A program made the translations under genes and the position numbers. Below the pieces are notes generated by a model. The model ran no database searches and had not been told where the DNA came from. It saw nothing but the letters and a program-made list of their open reading frames with translations. From DASWJZ01 sp963761005 (GTDB lineage Bacteria > Pseudomonadota > Alphaproteobacteria > Rhizobiales > Afifellaceae), in assembly GCA_963761005.1 (NCBI GenBank), contig CAVXFK010000013.1, forward strand, positions 248,001-312,000: a stretch of DNA of 64,000 nucleotides. The letters run 5' to 3'. Positions within the stretch are counted from its first letter, which is position 1, and each line of letters opens with the position of its first letter. Positions 45,943-54,115 of the stretch are shown piece after piece.

Positions 45943-48651
45943 ATGACGGAAGAGCAGCAGCGAACAGCAGCCGCTTCGGACGCCGGAGCGCCCCCTTCCG
46001 ACGCCGGCGACACCGTCGGCCTAAGCGAGGAAGAGGCTGCGCGGCGGCTCGAGCAATACGGGGAGAACGCGCTCGTCGAGGAGCACGTCAGCGCGCTCGC
46101 CAAGCTCGCCTCCTATTTCTGGGGCCCGATCCCGTGGATGATCGAAGTCGCAGCGGTGCTGTCGGCGGTCGTGCGCCATTGGGAAGACTTCGGCATCATC
46201 GCCGTCATGCTGGTGCTGAACGCGGGCGTCGGATTCTGGCAGGAGTCGAAGGCCGACACCGCGATTGCCGCGCTGAAGCAACAGCTGGCGCTGCAGGCGC
46301 GGGTGCTGCGCGGAGGCAAGTGGCGAGATTTGCCGGCGCGCCTGCTCGTGCCCGGCGACGTGATCGAGATCGGGCTCGGCAACATCGTCCCGGCCGACGC
46401 CCGCCTGACGAGTGGCGATTTTCTGAGCGTCGATCAGTCAGCGCTGACCGGCGAGTCCCTGCCGGTCGACAAGGCGGCAGGCGACACCGTCTACTCCGGC
46501 TCCGTCGCCAAGCTCGGCGAGATGCACGCGGTCGTGACGGCGACCGGCATGAAAACCTATTTCGGGCAGACGGCCCGCCTCGTGCAAAGCGCCGGCGCCG
46601 TGTCGCACTTCCAGCGGGCCGTTCTGCGCATCGGGAACTTCCTGATCCTCTGCACCATCGGGCTTGTGGCGCTGATCCTGGTCGTCGCCCTCTTCCGCGG
46701 CGACCCCCTGGTCGAGACGCTGCTCTTCGCACTGATCCTCACGGTCGCTGCCATCCCGGTCGCACTGCCGGCGGTGCTTTCGGTCACGATGGCGGTCGGT
46801 GCGGAGCGGCTCGCGCGGATGAAAGCGATCGTCTCGCGGCTCGTCTCGATCGAGGAGATGGCGGGTGTCGACGTTCTTTGCTGCGACAAGACCGGCACGC
46901 TGACGCAGAACAAGCTGACGCTTGGCGATTCGGAAGTCTACGAAGCCGGAAGCATGGAAGAGCTGCTGCTCGCAGCCGCGCTCGCCTCGCGCCAGGAAGG
47001 CGGCGACGCCATCGACCAGGCTGTGATGGCCGGGCTTCACGAGCCGGGTCAGCTCTCAGGCTATCAGGTGACCGCATTCAAGCCCTTCGATCCCGTGCGC
47101 AAGCGCATCGAGGCGACGATCACCTTTGGCGGCAAGAGCTTCCAGGTTGCGAAGGGCGCGCCGCAGGTCATTCTGGACCTGACAAAGCCGCCGGAGGACA
47201 TCGCAACGCGCGCCGGCGACGCCGTCACCCGCTTCGGCGCCAGGGGCTACCGCACACTGGGCGTCGCGCGCCGGGACGGGACCGATTCCCGCTGGCGCTT
47301 CCTCGGCCTTCTGCCACTCTTTGATCCGCCGCGGGAGGACGCCAAGGCCACGATCGAGAGAGCCACGGAGATGGGCCTCAGGATCAAGATGGTCACCGGC
47401 GACCACGAAGCGATCGCGCGCGAGATCGCCGGCACGCTCGGTCTCGGCACCAACATCCTTCCGGCCGACCAGGCGTTCGGCAAGGACGACAAGACCCTGG
47501 ATCCCGACGCGGTGGAGGCGGCCGATGGCTACGCCCGTGTCTTCCCTGAGCACAAATATGCGATCGTAAAGACCCTGCAGGGGCGCAACCACATCGTCGG
47601 GATGACGGGAGACGGCGTGAACGACGCGCCGGCGCTCAAGCAGGCCGACGTCGGGATCGCCGTCAGCGGCGCCACCGACGCGGCGCGCGCGGCAGCCGAT
47701 GTGGTGCTGACCGCACAGGGCCTCTCCGTGATCACCACCGGCATCGAGGAAGCGCGCCGCATCTTCGAGCGCATGACCGGTTACGCGATCTATCGCATCT
47801 CCGAGACGATCCGCGTGCTCCTCTTCATGACGCTCTCGATTCTTGTCTTCAACTTCTATCCCGTCACGGCGGTGATGATCGTTCTGCTCGCGCTCTTCAA
47901 CGATCTGCCGATCATGATGATTGCCTATGACAACGCACCTGTCGCGGAGCGCCCGGTTCGCTGGGACATGCCCCTCACGCTGACGCTTGCCGTCGTGCTC
48001 GGCGGGCTCGGCGTTGTGGCATCCTTCGGCATCTTCTGGCTGGCCGAGAACTGGCTGCACCTGCCGCGGCCGGAGGTTCAGTCGCTGATCTTCCTGAAGC
48101 TCCTGGTCGCCGGCCACATGACCATCTACCTCACCCGCAACAAGGGGCCGATCTGGCAGCATCCCTGGCCGAGCTGGAAGCTTGTCGTGGCGACCGAGAC
48201 GACGCAGGTCATCGGCACGCTCGCCGCCGTCTATGGCTGGTTCATCACACCGATCGGCTGGCGCTATGCGCTTCTCGTGTGGGCCTATTCGCTCGCCTGG
48301 TTTCTGGTCAACAGCGGCTTCAAGATGCTGGCCTACCAGGAGTTCATGCATCGCGGCCGCCGCCAGGCCGCGCATCTGTCGCGGGTCGAGACCTGGCTCG
48401 TGCGGCATGTACCCGTACGCAGGAAGCCGGGAGAAAGGCCGAGGATGAAGCGGATATTGGTCGCGACCGACGGCTCCGAAGGCGCCAACCGTGCCGTCGA
48501 ATACGCCGCCAAGACTCGCCAAGCAATCCGGAGCGACGCTCCTGATCGCGAACGTCATCGGCGGCTATGGCCTGCCGGGCGAAGTCTTCCGGCAGTTCAC
48601 GCGTTCGCAGAGCGCGTGGCTCGACGAGCTCTTGCAATCGAACTCGGCTGA
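45943..48651 (+). CDS. Plasma-membrane-type H+-ATPase (P-type IIIA) continuous with a USP domain
   Basis: The P-type ATPase part spans about residues 1-830 with ten membrane segments. The phosphorylation site is Asp315 in LCCDKTGTLTQNK, the actuator motif is ALTGESLPVDK, the hinge is MTGDGVNDAPALKQADVGIAV and the nucleotide pocket FKPFDPVRKRIE. This is the proton-efflux class (PMA1-like), which energises the membrane or resists acid. From residue 835 (MKRILVATDGSEGANRAVEYAA) the frame runs on without a stop into a universal stress protein domain that then breaks by one base, giving an aberrant tail to 48651. The ATG at 45943 was chosen over a TTG two codons upstream. Confidence 0.9.
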   Translation: MTEEQQRTAAASDAGAPPSDAGDTVGLSEEEAARRLEQYGENALVEEHVSALAKLASYFWGPIPWMIEVAAVLSAVVRHWEDFGIIAVMLVLNAGVGFWQESKADTAIAALKQQLALQARVLRGGKWRDLPARLLVPGDVIEIGLGNIVPADARLTSGDFLSVDQSALTGESLPVDKAAGDTVYSGSVAKLGEMHAVVTATGMKTYFGQTARLVQSAGAVSHFQRAVLRIGNFLILCTIGLVALILVVALFRGDPLVETLLFALILTVAAIPVALPAVLSVTMAVGAERLARMKAIVSRLVSIEEMAGVDVLCCDKTGTLTQNKLTLGDSEVYEAGSMEELLLAAALASRQEGGDAIDQAVMAGLHEPGQLSGYQVTAFKPFDPVRKRIEATITFGGKSFQVAKGAPQVILDLTKPPEDIATRAGDAVTRFGARGYRTLGVARRDGTDSRWRFLGLLPLFDPPREDAKATIERATEMGLRIKMVTGDHEAIAREIAGTLGLGTNILPADQAFGKDDKTLDPDAVEAADGYARVFPEHKYAIVKTLQGRNHIVGMTGDGVNDAPALKQADVGIAVSGATDAARAAADVVLTAQGLSVITTGIEEARRIFERMTGYAIYRISETIRVLLFMTLSILVFNFYPVTAVMIVLLALFNDLPIMMIAYDNAPVAERPVRWDMPLTLTLAVVLGGLGVVASFGIFWLAENWLHLPRPEVQSLIFLKLLVAGHMTIYLTRNKGPIWQHPWPSWKLVVATETTQVIGTLAAVYGWFITPIGWRYALLVWAYSLAWFLVNSGFKMLAYQEFMHRGRRQAAHLSRVETWLVRHVPVRRKPGERPRMKRILVATDGSEGANRAVEYAAKTRQAIRSDAPDRERHRRLWPAGRSLPAVHAFAERVARRALAIELG

Positions 48652-48883
48652 GATGCTGGCAATAGCCAGGGACAAGGCGCTGCACCTCGGCGCCGCGACG
48701 GTGGAGATCGAATCGCTGACCGGAGATGTTAGCCAGGCCATCGCAAGAATCGCCGAGGACAGGGACGCGGACGCGATCGTGGTCGGCAAGCGTGGCGCAA
48801 GTGGCGTCGCGGCCCTGCTTCTCGGCAGCGTGTCGCAGAAGCTCGTGAGCCTCTCGAACCGCCCGGTGATCGTCATTCCTTGA
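48445..48883 (+). pseudogene. Universal stress protein domain, frameshifted
   Basis: ATG 48445 follows AAAGGCCGAGG, a fair ribosome site, so this could be its own gene as well as the tail of the ATPase. The beginning KRILVATDGSEGANRAVEYAA is in the ATPase frame; the rest (RLAKQSGATLLIANV ... KRGASGVAALLLGSVSQKLV and RPVIVIP) is one frame away. Deleting one A of the AA at 48511-48512 joins them as VEYAARLAKQSG and yields a 145-residue USP with the ATP-binding G-2x-G-9x-G(S) type motif. The break is therefore a one-base insertion, real or an error. Confidence 0.85.
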
Positions 48884-48910
48884 GGGCGGCGCGCGCCGCC
48901 TGCGACTTCG

Positions 48911-49603
48911 TCATCCGCCGCCGCGGAAGCCGGTCGCGAGCAGGTAGAGCTCCGGGCTGTCGGAGCGGCTTGCCGGCGGCTTCACATGCTGCACCTTGGT
49001 GAAATCGCGCTTCAGATCGGCGAGGAGCTTGTTCTCCGTGCCGCCGCGAAAGACTTTTGCGAGGAAAGCGCCGCCCGGCCTCAGCACATCGCGGGCGAAA
49101 TCGGCGGCGGCTTCGCAAAGCGCCACGATGCGCAGGTGGTCAGTCGCGCGGTGCCCGGTCGTCGGTGCCGCCATGTCGGAGAGCACGACGTCGGCCTTCG
49201 CGCCGTGCAACGCCTTGACGATCAGGTCTGGCGCGTCAGCGTTTAGAAAATCCTTTTCGATGACGACCACGCCGGGAAGCGCGTCCATGCCGAGATAGTC
49301 GATGGCGACCACCAGCGGCTCGGTATCGGTTGAGCCGACGCGGTCCGCCGCCACCTGCGACCAGCCGCCCGGCGCCGCCCCGAGATCGACCACTCGCCTC
49401 CCGGGCTTCAACAAGCCGAAGCGGTCGTCGATCTCGATAAGTTTGTAGGCAGCGCGCGAGCGATAGCCCTCGCGCTTGGAGCGCGCGACGTAAGGGTCGT
49501 TCAGCTGCCGCTCGAGCCAGCGTTGCGACGAGGCCTTGCGCTTTCGCGCAGTCTTGAGCCGCGTCCGTAGCTCTCGCTGGCCGGCGCCGCCGCGCGTCTT
49601 CAC
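48911..49603 (-). CDS. rlmE: 23S rRNA (uridine-2552-2'-O) methyltransferase
   Basis: A 230-residue RlmE/FtsJ that methylates U2552 in the ribosomal A loop. It shows SQRWLERQLNDPYVARSKREGYRSRAAYKL in part as the N-terminal basic patch, the SAM motif VVDLGAAPGGWSQVAA, DVVLSDMAAPTTGHRATDH with the catalytic Asp, and LAKVFRGG with the catalytic Lys. It starts with GTG, overlapping the stop of the Ppx/GppA gene by four bases (GTGA). A basic N-terminal extension is common in alphaproteobacteria. Confidence 0.93.
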   Translation of the reverse strand: MKTRGGAGQRELRTRLKTARKRKASSQRWLERQLNDPYVARSKREGYRSRAAYKLIEIDDRFGLLKPGRRVVDLGAAPGGWSQVAADRVGSTDTEPLVVAIDYLGMDALPGVVVIEKDFLNADAPDLIVKALHGAKADVVLSDMAAPTTGHRATDHLRIVALCEAAADFARDVLRPGGAFLAKVFRGGTENKLLADLKRDFTKVQHVKPPASRSDSPELYLLATGFRGGG

Positions 49604-50833
49604 TGCGGGTGCGCGCCGGCGGACGCCGGATGGCCGCGCGGGCCGAGATGGCCGTCGGCACGCATCAATTGCATCAAAATGCCTTCGCGTAAGCCCCGAT
49701 CGGCGACGCGCAGCCGGCTGCATTTCCACTCGCGCCTGATCGCCTCGAACACGGCGCAGCCGGCGAGCACCAGATCGGCGCGCTCGCGCCCGATGCATGG
49801 GTTGTCACGGCGCGCGTCGTAATCCATGCCGCGGATCTTGGTCATCATCCGCGCGATGTCGTTTTCCTCCATCCAGAGCCCGTCGACCTGGCGGCGGTCG
49901 TAGCGTGGCAGGTCGAGGTGCACGCCGGCGAGCGTCGTCACGGTGCCGGAGGTGCCGAGATAGTGGAAGGCGCGGCCTTCGACGGCCTCCTTCAGCGCAT
50001 CGCGCGCGCGGAAGCGGTGGAACTCGGAGCGGACGTCGTCGACCATCGACTCGAAGACCTGGTCGTCGACGTCGATGCCGCCGTGCCGCTCTGCGAGCGT
50101 GACGACGCCGACCGGCAGCGAGACCCACGCGCGCACCAGGCCGCCGCGGCGGCGCGCCTTGCGCCGGTCGAGCCACACGATTTCCGACGACCCGCCGCCG
50201 ATGTCGAAGAGCACCGCGCCCTCCGTCTCAGGATCAAGCAGCGAGAAGCAGCCCTCCGCCGCAAGCCGCGCCTCCGTGCGCCGGTCGACGATCTCAAGGT
50301 CGAGCCCGACCTCATCGCGCACGCGGTTCAGGAAATGCATGCCATTCTCGGCAACGCGGCAGGCCTGTGTGGCGATCAGCCGGGCGCCCGCCATCGGGCG
50401 CTGGTCTGAGTTTTTGGCCGCATATGCGAAGCGCCCCGATGGCGCGCTCCATCGCATCTATGCCGAGCCGCCCATTCTGCGCCACGCCCTCGCCGAGCCG
50501 CACGATGCGCGAAAAAGAATCGACCACGCGGAAGCCGTCGCGCGACGGCTCGGCGATCAGCAGCCGGCAATTGTTGGTGCCGAGATCGAGCGCGGCATAA
50601 AACGGCCCACGCTCCGGCCGGCGCCCATAGCGCCCGCGACGGAAATTATTCCCGGCCCGGCGGCTTCCGCCCTCCCCCCGTCCGAACGGCGCAGGGGCAG
50701 TGGCGGCTGGCTCGGAAGCCGTTGCCAGGACACCGCGGGCGGATGCACCCCTCGCCGCAGCGAAGGCCTCCGCGGAGTCCGATGTCGAGCCGGGCAGTGA
50801 ACCCGGATTCGCCGAGCCCGTGCCCTTATCCAT
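49600..50833 (-). pseudogene. Ppx/GppA phosphatase, split by one base in a homopolymer
   Basis: The N-terminal part (to about 50312) has a 75-residue basic, disordered leader then YAALDLGTNNCRLLIAEP, the first phosphate-binding motif, and continues to GALRICGQK. The C-terminal part (ARLIATQACRVAENG, VLFDIGGGSSEIVWLD, YLGTSGTVTTLAGV, VADRGLREGILMQLM) is in another frame. Removing one base from the 5-A run of the coding strand (TTTTT at 50411-50415) joins them into a 410-residue protein. The family degrades polyphosphate or pppGpp. rlmE is translation-coupled downstream. Confidence 0.9.
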
Positions 50834-50848
50834 ATCTTGCTCGCTTTC

Positions 50849-50866
50849 GAGGGCCTTTCGGCCCTC
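50849..50866. terminator. Weak hairpin between MFS and Ppx/GppA genes
   Basis: GAGGGCC / GGCCCTC with a 4-base TTTC loop lies downstream of the MFS gene and upstream of Ppx/GppA on the minus strand. There is no clear U-tract, so termination is uncertain. Confidence 0.35.
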
Positions 50867-50923
50867 CGCGTTGCAGACAGGATAGGCCCTCGACGGTGAC
50901 GAAGCAAACGTCGTGCCTGTCGG

Positions 50924-52387
50924 CTATCCGGGCGGTCCGACGCGGCCGCGAAGCGGGCGCTCCTCCATTCCGAGCAGGAAGAGAAACGCGAGCGCGTAGC
51001 CGGCGGCGGCAACGAGGAACATCGCCCTGAAGTGCCCGATCTGCTCGGCGCTTGCCCCAGCGCTGAGCACATCACGCACGGCACCGTCGGGTTCCGCGCG
51101 AAGTCCGAGCACGACGGCACCGAGCACCGCCACCATCAGCGCGCCGCCAAGCTGGCGAAAGAATCCGATCGCGGCGGTTGTCGTTCCAAGCTGCTGCGGA
51201 GCGACAGCGTTCTGCACGGCCACGGTCGTGACCGGCAGCATCGTGCCCATCGCGATGCTTATCACCGCGAGCGTCGCGTCGAGCAGGAGCAGCGACATTC
51301 GCGCGGCGAAGAACGAAAGCACGATGCAGCCACCGCAGGCAACGAGCGTTCCGACGAGCGGCAGCCGCTTGTAGTGCGTGACACGCGGGAGGCGACGCCC
51401 CACGAACGTCGCCCCGCAGACGACGCCGACGGTGAGCGGAATGAGTGCCAGGCCCGACTCGCCGGCCGAAAGTCCGCTCACAACCTCGAAGAAGAGCGGC
51501 AGGAACACGGTCAGCCCGATCAGCGTGCCCATTCCGAAGCAGGACGAGATCGTTCCTGCGCGTACCACGCCGTCGCGAAGCACCGTCAGGGGGATGAGCG
51601 GCTCCTCGGCGGTCAGAAGGCGGAGCGAGAACAATATCCAAAGGATGAGCGAGCCTGCGAAGAGCGCGAGGATTTGCGGCGAGCTCCACGCGTAGCGCGA
51701 CCCGCCCCAGTTCAGCGCCAGCATCAGCGTGACGCTTGCTGCCGTGATCAGACCCGCGCCGAGCACGTCGAGCCGATGCCAGCGCTCGTGGCGCGGCAGG
51801 CGCTTCAAGGTCCGGTTTGCCATCAGGAAGGCGAGAAAGCCGAGCGGCAGGTTGATCCAGAAGATGAAAGACCAATGGAGGTGCTCGGCGATAACCCCGC
51901 CGAACACCGGCCCCGCGAGGCTGGCTGAGGCAAAGACCGCGGCGAAATACGCCTGATAGCGACCGCGCTCGCGCGGCGCGGCAACGTCGGCCATGGCCGT
52001 CTGCGCCAGCGAGATCAAGCCGCCGCCGCCGAGCCCCTGCAGCCCGCGCGCAAAAATCAAAACGAGCATGCTGGGCGCCGTCGCGCAGACCAGCGACCCG
52101 GCGATAAAGGTCGCAATGCCCACGAGGATCGTAACGCGCCGCCCATGAATATCGCTGAGCTTGCCGTACAGCGGGGTCGCGGCGGTTGCGGCGAGCAGGT
52201 AGGCGGTCACAACCCACGGCAGGTCGGTGACATTGTTGAGCTCGCGGCCGATCGTCGGCAGCGCCGTCGCGACGATCGTCTGGTCGAGCGCGGCGAGGAA
52301 CATCGCCAGCATGACGCCGAGGACGATCTTGCGGATTTCCGCATGCGAAAGGGGAGCCGGCAAATCGGCGGCGGGAACGGCATCCAT
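50924..52387 (-). CDS. MFS drug:H+ antiporter, DHA2 (EmrB/QacA) family
   Basis: A 487-residue 14-TM transporter. Motif D1 is FLAALDQTIVATALPTIG, motif A is YGKLSDIHGRRVTI, the ARGLQGLGGGGLISL segment and motif C-like SLAGPVFGGVI follow. It resembles multidrug exporters that take up lipophilic compounds from the inner leaflet. No partner membrane-fusion gene or regulator is adjacent. Single transcription unit on the minus strand. Confidence 0.93.
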   Translation of the reverse strand: MDAVPAADLPAPLSHAEIRKIVLGVMLAMFLAALDQTIVATALPTIGRELNNVTDLPWVVTAYLLAATAATPLYGKLSDIHGRRVTILVGIATFIAGSLVCATAPSMLVLIFARGLQGLGGGGLISLAQTAMADVAAPRERGRYQAYFAAVFASASLAGPVFGGVIAEHLHWSFIFWINLPLGFLAFLMANRTLKRLPRHERWHRLDVLGAGLITAASVTLMLALNWGGSRYAWSSPQILALFAGSLILWILFSLRLLTAEEPLIPLTVLRDGVVRAGTISSCFGMGTLIGLTVFLPLFFEVVSGLSAGESGLALIPLTVGVVCGATFVGRRLPRVTHYKRLPLVGTLVACGGCIVLSFFAARMSLLLLDATLAVISIAMGTMLPVTTVAVQNAVAPQQLGTTTAAIGFFRQLGGALMVAVLGAVVLGLRAEPDGAVRDVLSAGASAEQIGHFRAMFLVAAAGYALAFLFLLGMEERPLRGRVGPPG

Positions 52388-52514
52388 TCGGTTGAACGTC
52401 CTGGTGGGAGGCCCAAATACCTTAGCGGCCCGGCGCCCCCGACGCGAGAGATAGGATCGGCCGGGCCGCTTGAAACCTTGAAGCGCCCGGTGTTAGGAAG
52501 CCGGCGGCCCTCCT

Positions 52515-52589
52515 TGGGGGATAGTTCAACGGTAGAACAGCGGACTTCTGACTCCGTCGATCTTGGTTCGAATCCAGGTCCCCCAGCCA
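52515..52589 (+). tRNA. tRNA-Gln(CUG) with an eight-base anticodon loop
   Basis: Acceptor TGGGGGA/TCCCCCA, D-arm GTTC-AACGGTA-GAAC, T-arm CTTGG-TTCGAAT-CCAGG and encoded CCA are all regular. The anticodon stem GCGGA/TCCGT closes CTTCTGAC, eight bases, where the usual tRNA-Gln(CUG) has CTCTGAC. The anticodon CTG assigns glutamine. One surplus T lies in the TT at 52546-52547. It may be a sequence error, in line with the insertions in nearby genes. Confidence 0.9.
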
Positions 52590-52776
52590 CTCCCTCCAGC
52601 GGACAATTAGCGGAGAAGCGCGCACGAGCGCTCGGTCCGTCCGTCTGTTCGGAGGCTTTCCTCGCAGAAAAGCCGCGACCGGCGGCAACTAGCGCCGCCC
52701 GGAAAGCGAAGCGGCGACGCTTCGCGCCGCCGCTTGTAGCAAGGACAACCTGTCCCCGTTCATTCGTCGTCCGGCT

Positions 52777-53796
52777 CTACGTATCGCCCTCTTTGTCTCC
52801 GCCCATATGGCTCTCGCCCATGCGGTTCTCGCCCATGTGGTTCTCGCCCATGTGGTTCTCGCCTATGTGGTGCTCGCCCATGTGGTGCTCGCCCATGTGG
52901 TTCTCACCCATATGGTTCTCGCCCTTGTGACCTTCGCCCTTGTGGCCTTCGCCCTTGTGACCATCGCCTGGGCGGTCACAACTGATCCCCCCGTGATCGC
53001 CCGGCGGATTACTCGGCGCCGGCGATGACGGTGGCGACGACGGCGGAGAGGAAAACGAGCTGACCGCGTCTGCCACCCCGGTTCTGACCGGAGCTCCGAA
53101 CACGCGGGCATCGGCGACGCCACAGTTCGAGGCACTGGACTGGAAGCCCGGTGCAAGCTGCGATTGGTCATTGAGGAACGGGAACGAGACAGCCAGGCGT
53201 CGTTCTCTGTCGATGCCGGTCGACTTGGTTGGTGCTCCGCCGCCCGAACGCGGCGTCACCCAGATCTGGCAGGTATGCTGAACGTTGACGCAACCGCCGT
53301 GGCCACAGATCGTTCCGCTGCCTTGCTGGAACACGATGCTCGAATCCGTCGAGCTGACGTTGATGTCGACCACGGTGCCACGCACACCAATCGTCGATGA
53401 CGGGGTCCTGAGCGTATAGGCGCTGTGCGGGCTGGTGCCGCTTATGAAGCGGAAGGTGCCGCGCAGGGCGCTGATCGTGACCTTCTTCGCCGTGTTGTCC
53501 GGATTGAAGACAAACGTATCGATCTTGAGCCGCGAGTTGGGCCCGATCACAAGCCGCGTGTTATCGATGAACTTGATCTGCGCCAGACCGTTCGGGCTCG
53601 CGACGATCTCGTCGCCCATGAACACGGCGCCATCGAGCTGAAGCAGCCGCGCGCCGCCCGCTCCGTTGGCATTGACGGCAGGGTCGACCCGAATGGCGCT
53701 TCCGCTTGGTTCAAGAGCAGATGCAGGACCGGCCGCCGCGGTGCCTGCAAGCAATAGACCCACGACCGCCCCCACGGTCGACACATTACGCAACAT
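52777..53796 (-). CDS. FecR-domain protein with His-rich pentapeptide tail
   Basis: A 339-residue exported protein. A signal sequence (LRNVSTVGAVVGLLLAGTAAAG) precedes a FecR domain (GDEIVASPNGLAQIKFIDNTRLVIGPNSRL in part, then LRGTFRFISG and TIGVRGTVVDI). The FecR fold is usually a periplasmic sensor or structural module. The C-terminus has eleven tandem five-residue units of the form (G/N/H)H(K/M)GE. The cluster of His suggests metal binding. The ATG at 53796 has GGAGG upstream; a frame starting 15 codons earlier is less likely. It is divergent from the CHASE2 cyclase gene, a pairing seen in other alphaproteobacteria. Confidence 0.85.
   Translation of the reverse strand: MLRNVSTVGAVVGLLLAGTAAAGPASALEPSGSAIRVDPAVNANGAGGARLLQLDGAVFMGDEIVASPNGLAQIKFIDNTRLVIGPNSRLKIDTFVFNPDNTAKKVTISALRGTFRFISGTSPHSAYTLRTPSSTIGVRGTVVDINVSSTDSSIVFQQGSGTICGHGGCVNVQHTCQIWVTPRSGGGAPTKSTGIDRERRLAVSFPFLNDQSQLAPGFQSSASNCGVADARVFGAPVRTGVADAVSSFSSPPSSPPSSPAPSNPPGDHGGISCDRPGDGHKGEGHKGEGHKGENHMGENHMGEHHMGEHHIGENHMGENHMGENRMGESHMGGDKEGDT
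52798..52962. repeat. 15-bp tandem repeats in the FecR gene tail
   Basis: Eleven adjacent copies of a 15-bp unit of the form CTCGCCCATGTGGTT, encoding the pentapeptide (G/N/H)H(K/M)GE on the minus strand. The three units nearest the FecR domain read GHKGE; later ones are mostly NHMGE or HHMGE. Such an in-frame array can change copy number without breaking the gene. Confidence 0.9.
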
Positions 53797-54115
53797 GACC
53801 CCTACCCTCCGACTGCGCGTCTGGCCGGAGCCCACCGACACGCGCGAGCCGTATGCTACTTTTGGAAAATTGTTACCACGCGGGTAACAACTTCTTAAGG
53901 TTACCGAACTCCTACTAGCATGAAAAATTCAGGATCGTCTCGCCCCGTCGCGCACCTTGCTTTCACGGTCTCGTTGAATGCTTGGGTGAAATTGGCGGCT
54001 TGCCCGGAACATTTGCCGACCCGCTGAGCCATGTGCGGTGCGGGCGGCTCGACACTTTACGTGCCGCCGAAACACCGCTTACTTGCCGCGCTGCAAGGCG
54101 AGAACGGACAACTGA
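53797..54115. other. Divergent promoter region between FecR and cyclase genes
   Basis: About 320 bases without a gene, shared by the two divergent starts. It contains the 21-bp inverted repeat at 53870-53890 and a further half-site-like GGTTACC at 53899-53905. The stretch around 53851-53945 is markedly AT-richer than its surroundings, as expected for promoters. Confidence 0.6.
53870..53890. promoter_or_regulatory. Inverted repeat, candidate operator
   Basis: TTGTTACC-ACGCG-GGTAACAA is a perfect 8-bp inverted repeat with a 5-base spacer, in the AT-rich divergent region. A second half-like GGTTACC lies nearby. A dimeric regulator probably binds here and could control FecR and cyclase together. 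No regulator gene is adjacent. Confidence 0.6.

Noticed and set aside
52515..52589. Idea that the eight-base-loop tRNA-Gln suppresses the +1 frameshifts seen in the window
   Set aside because: The tRNA reads CAG. None of the shift sites shows CAG plus one base in a position that would restore the frame; several sites have CAA nearby, but that codon is read by another tRNA, and one sulfotransferase site has none.
52798..52962. CRISPR-like repeats
   Set aside because: The 15-bp units are adjacent without spacers and encode a clean pentapeptide in the FecR frame.
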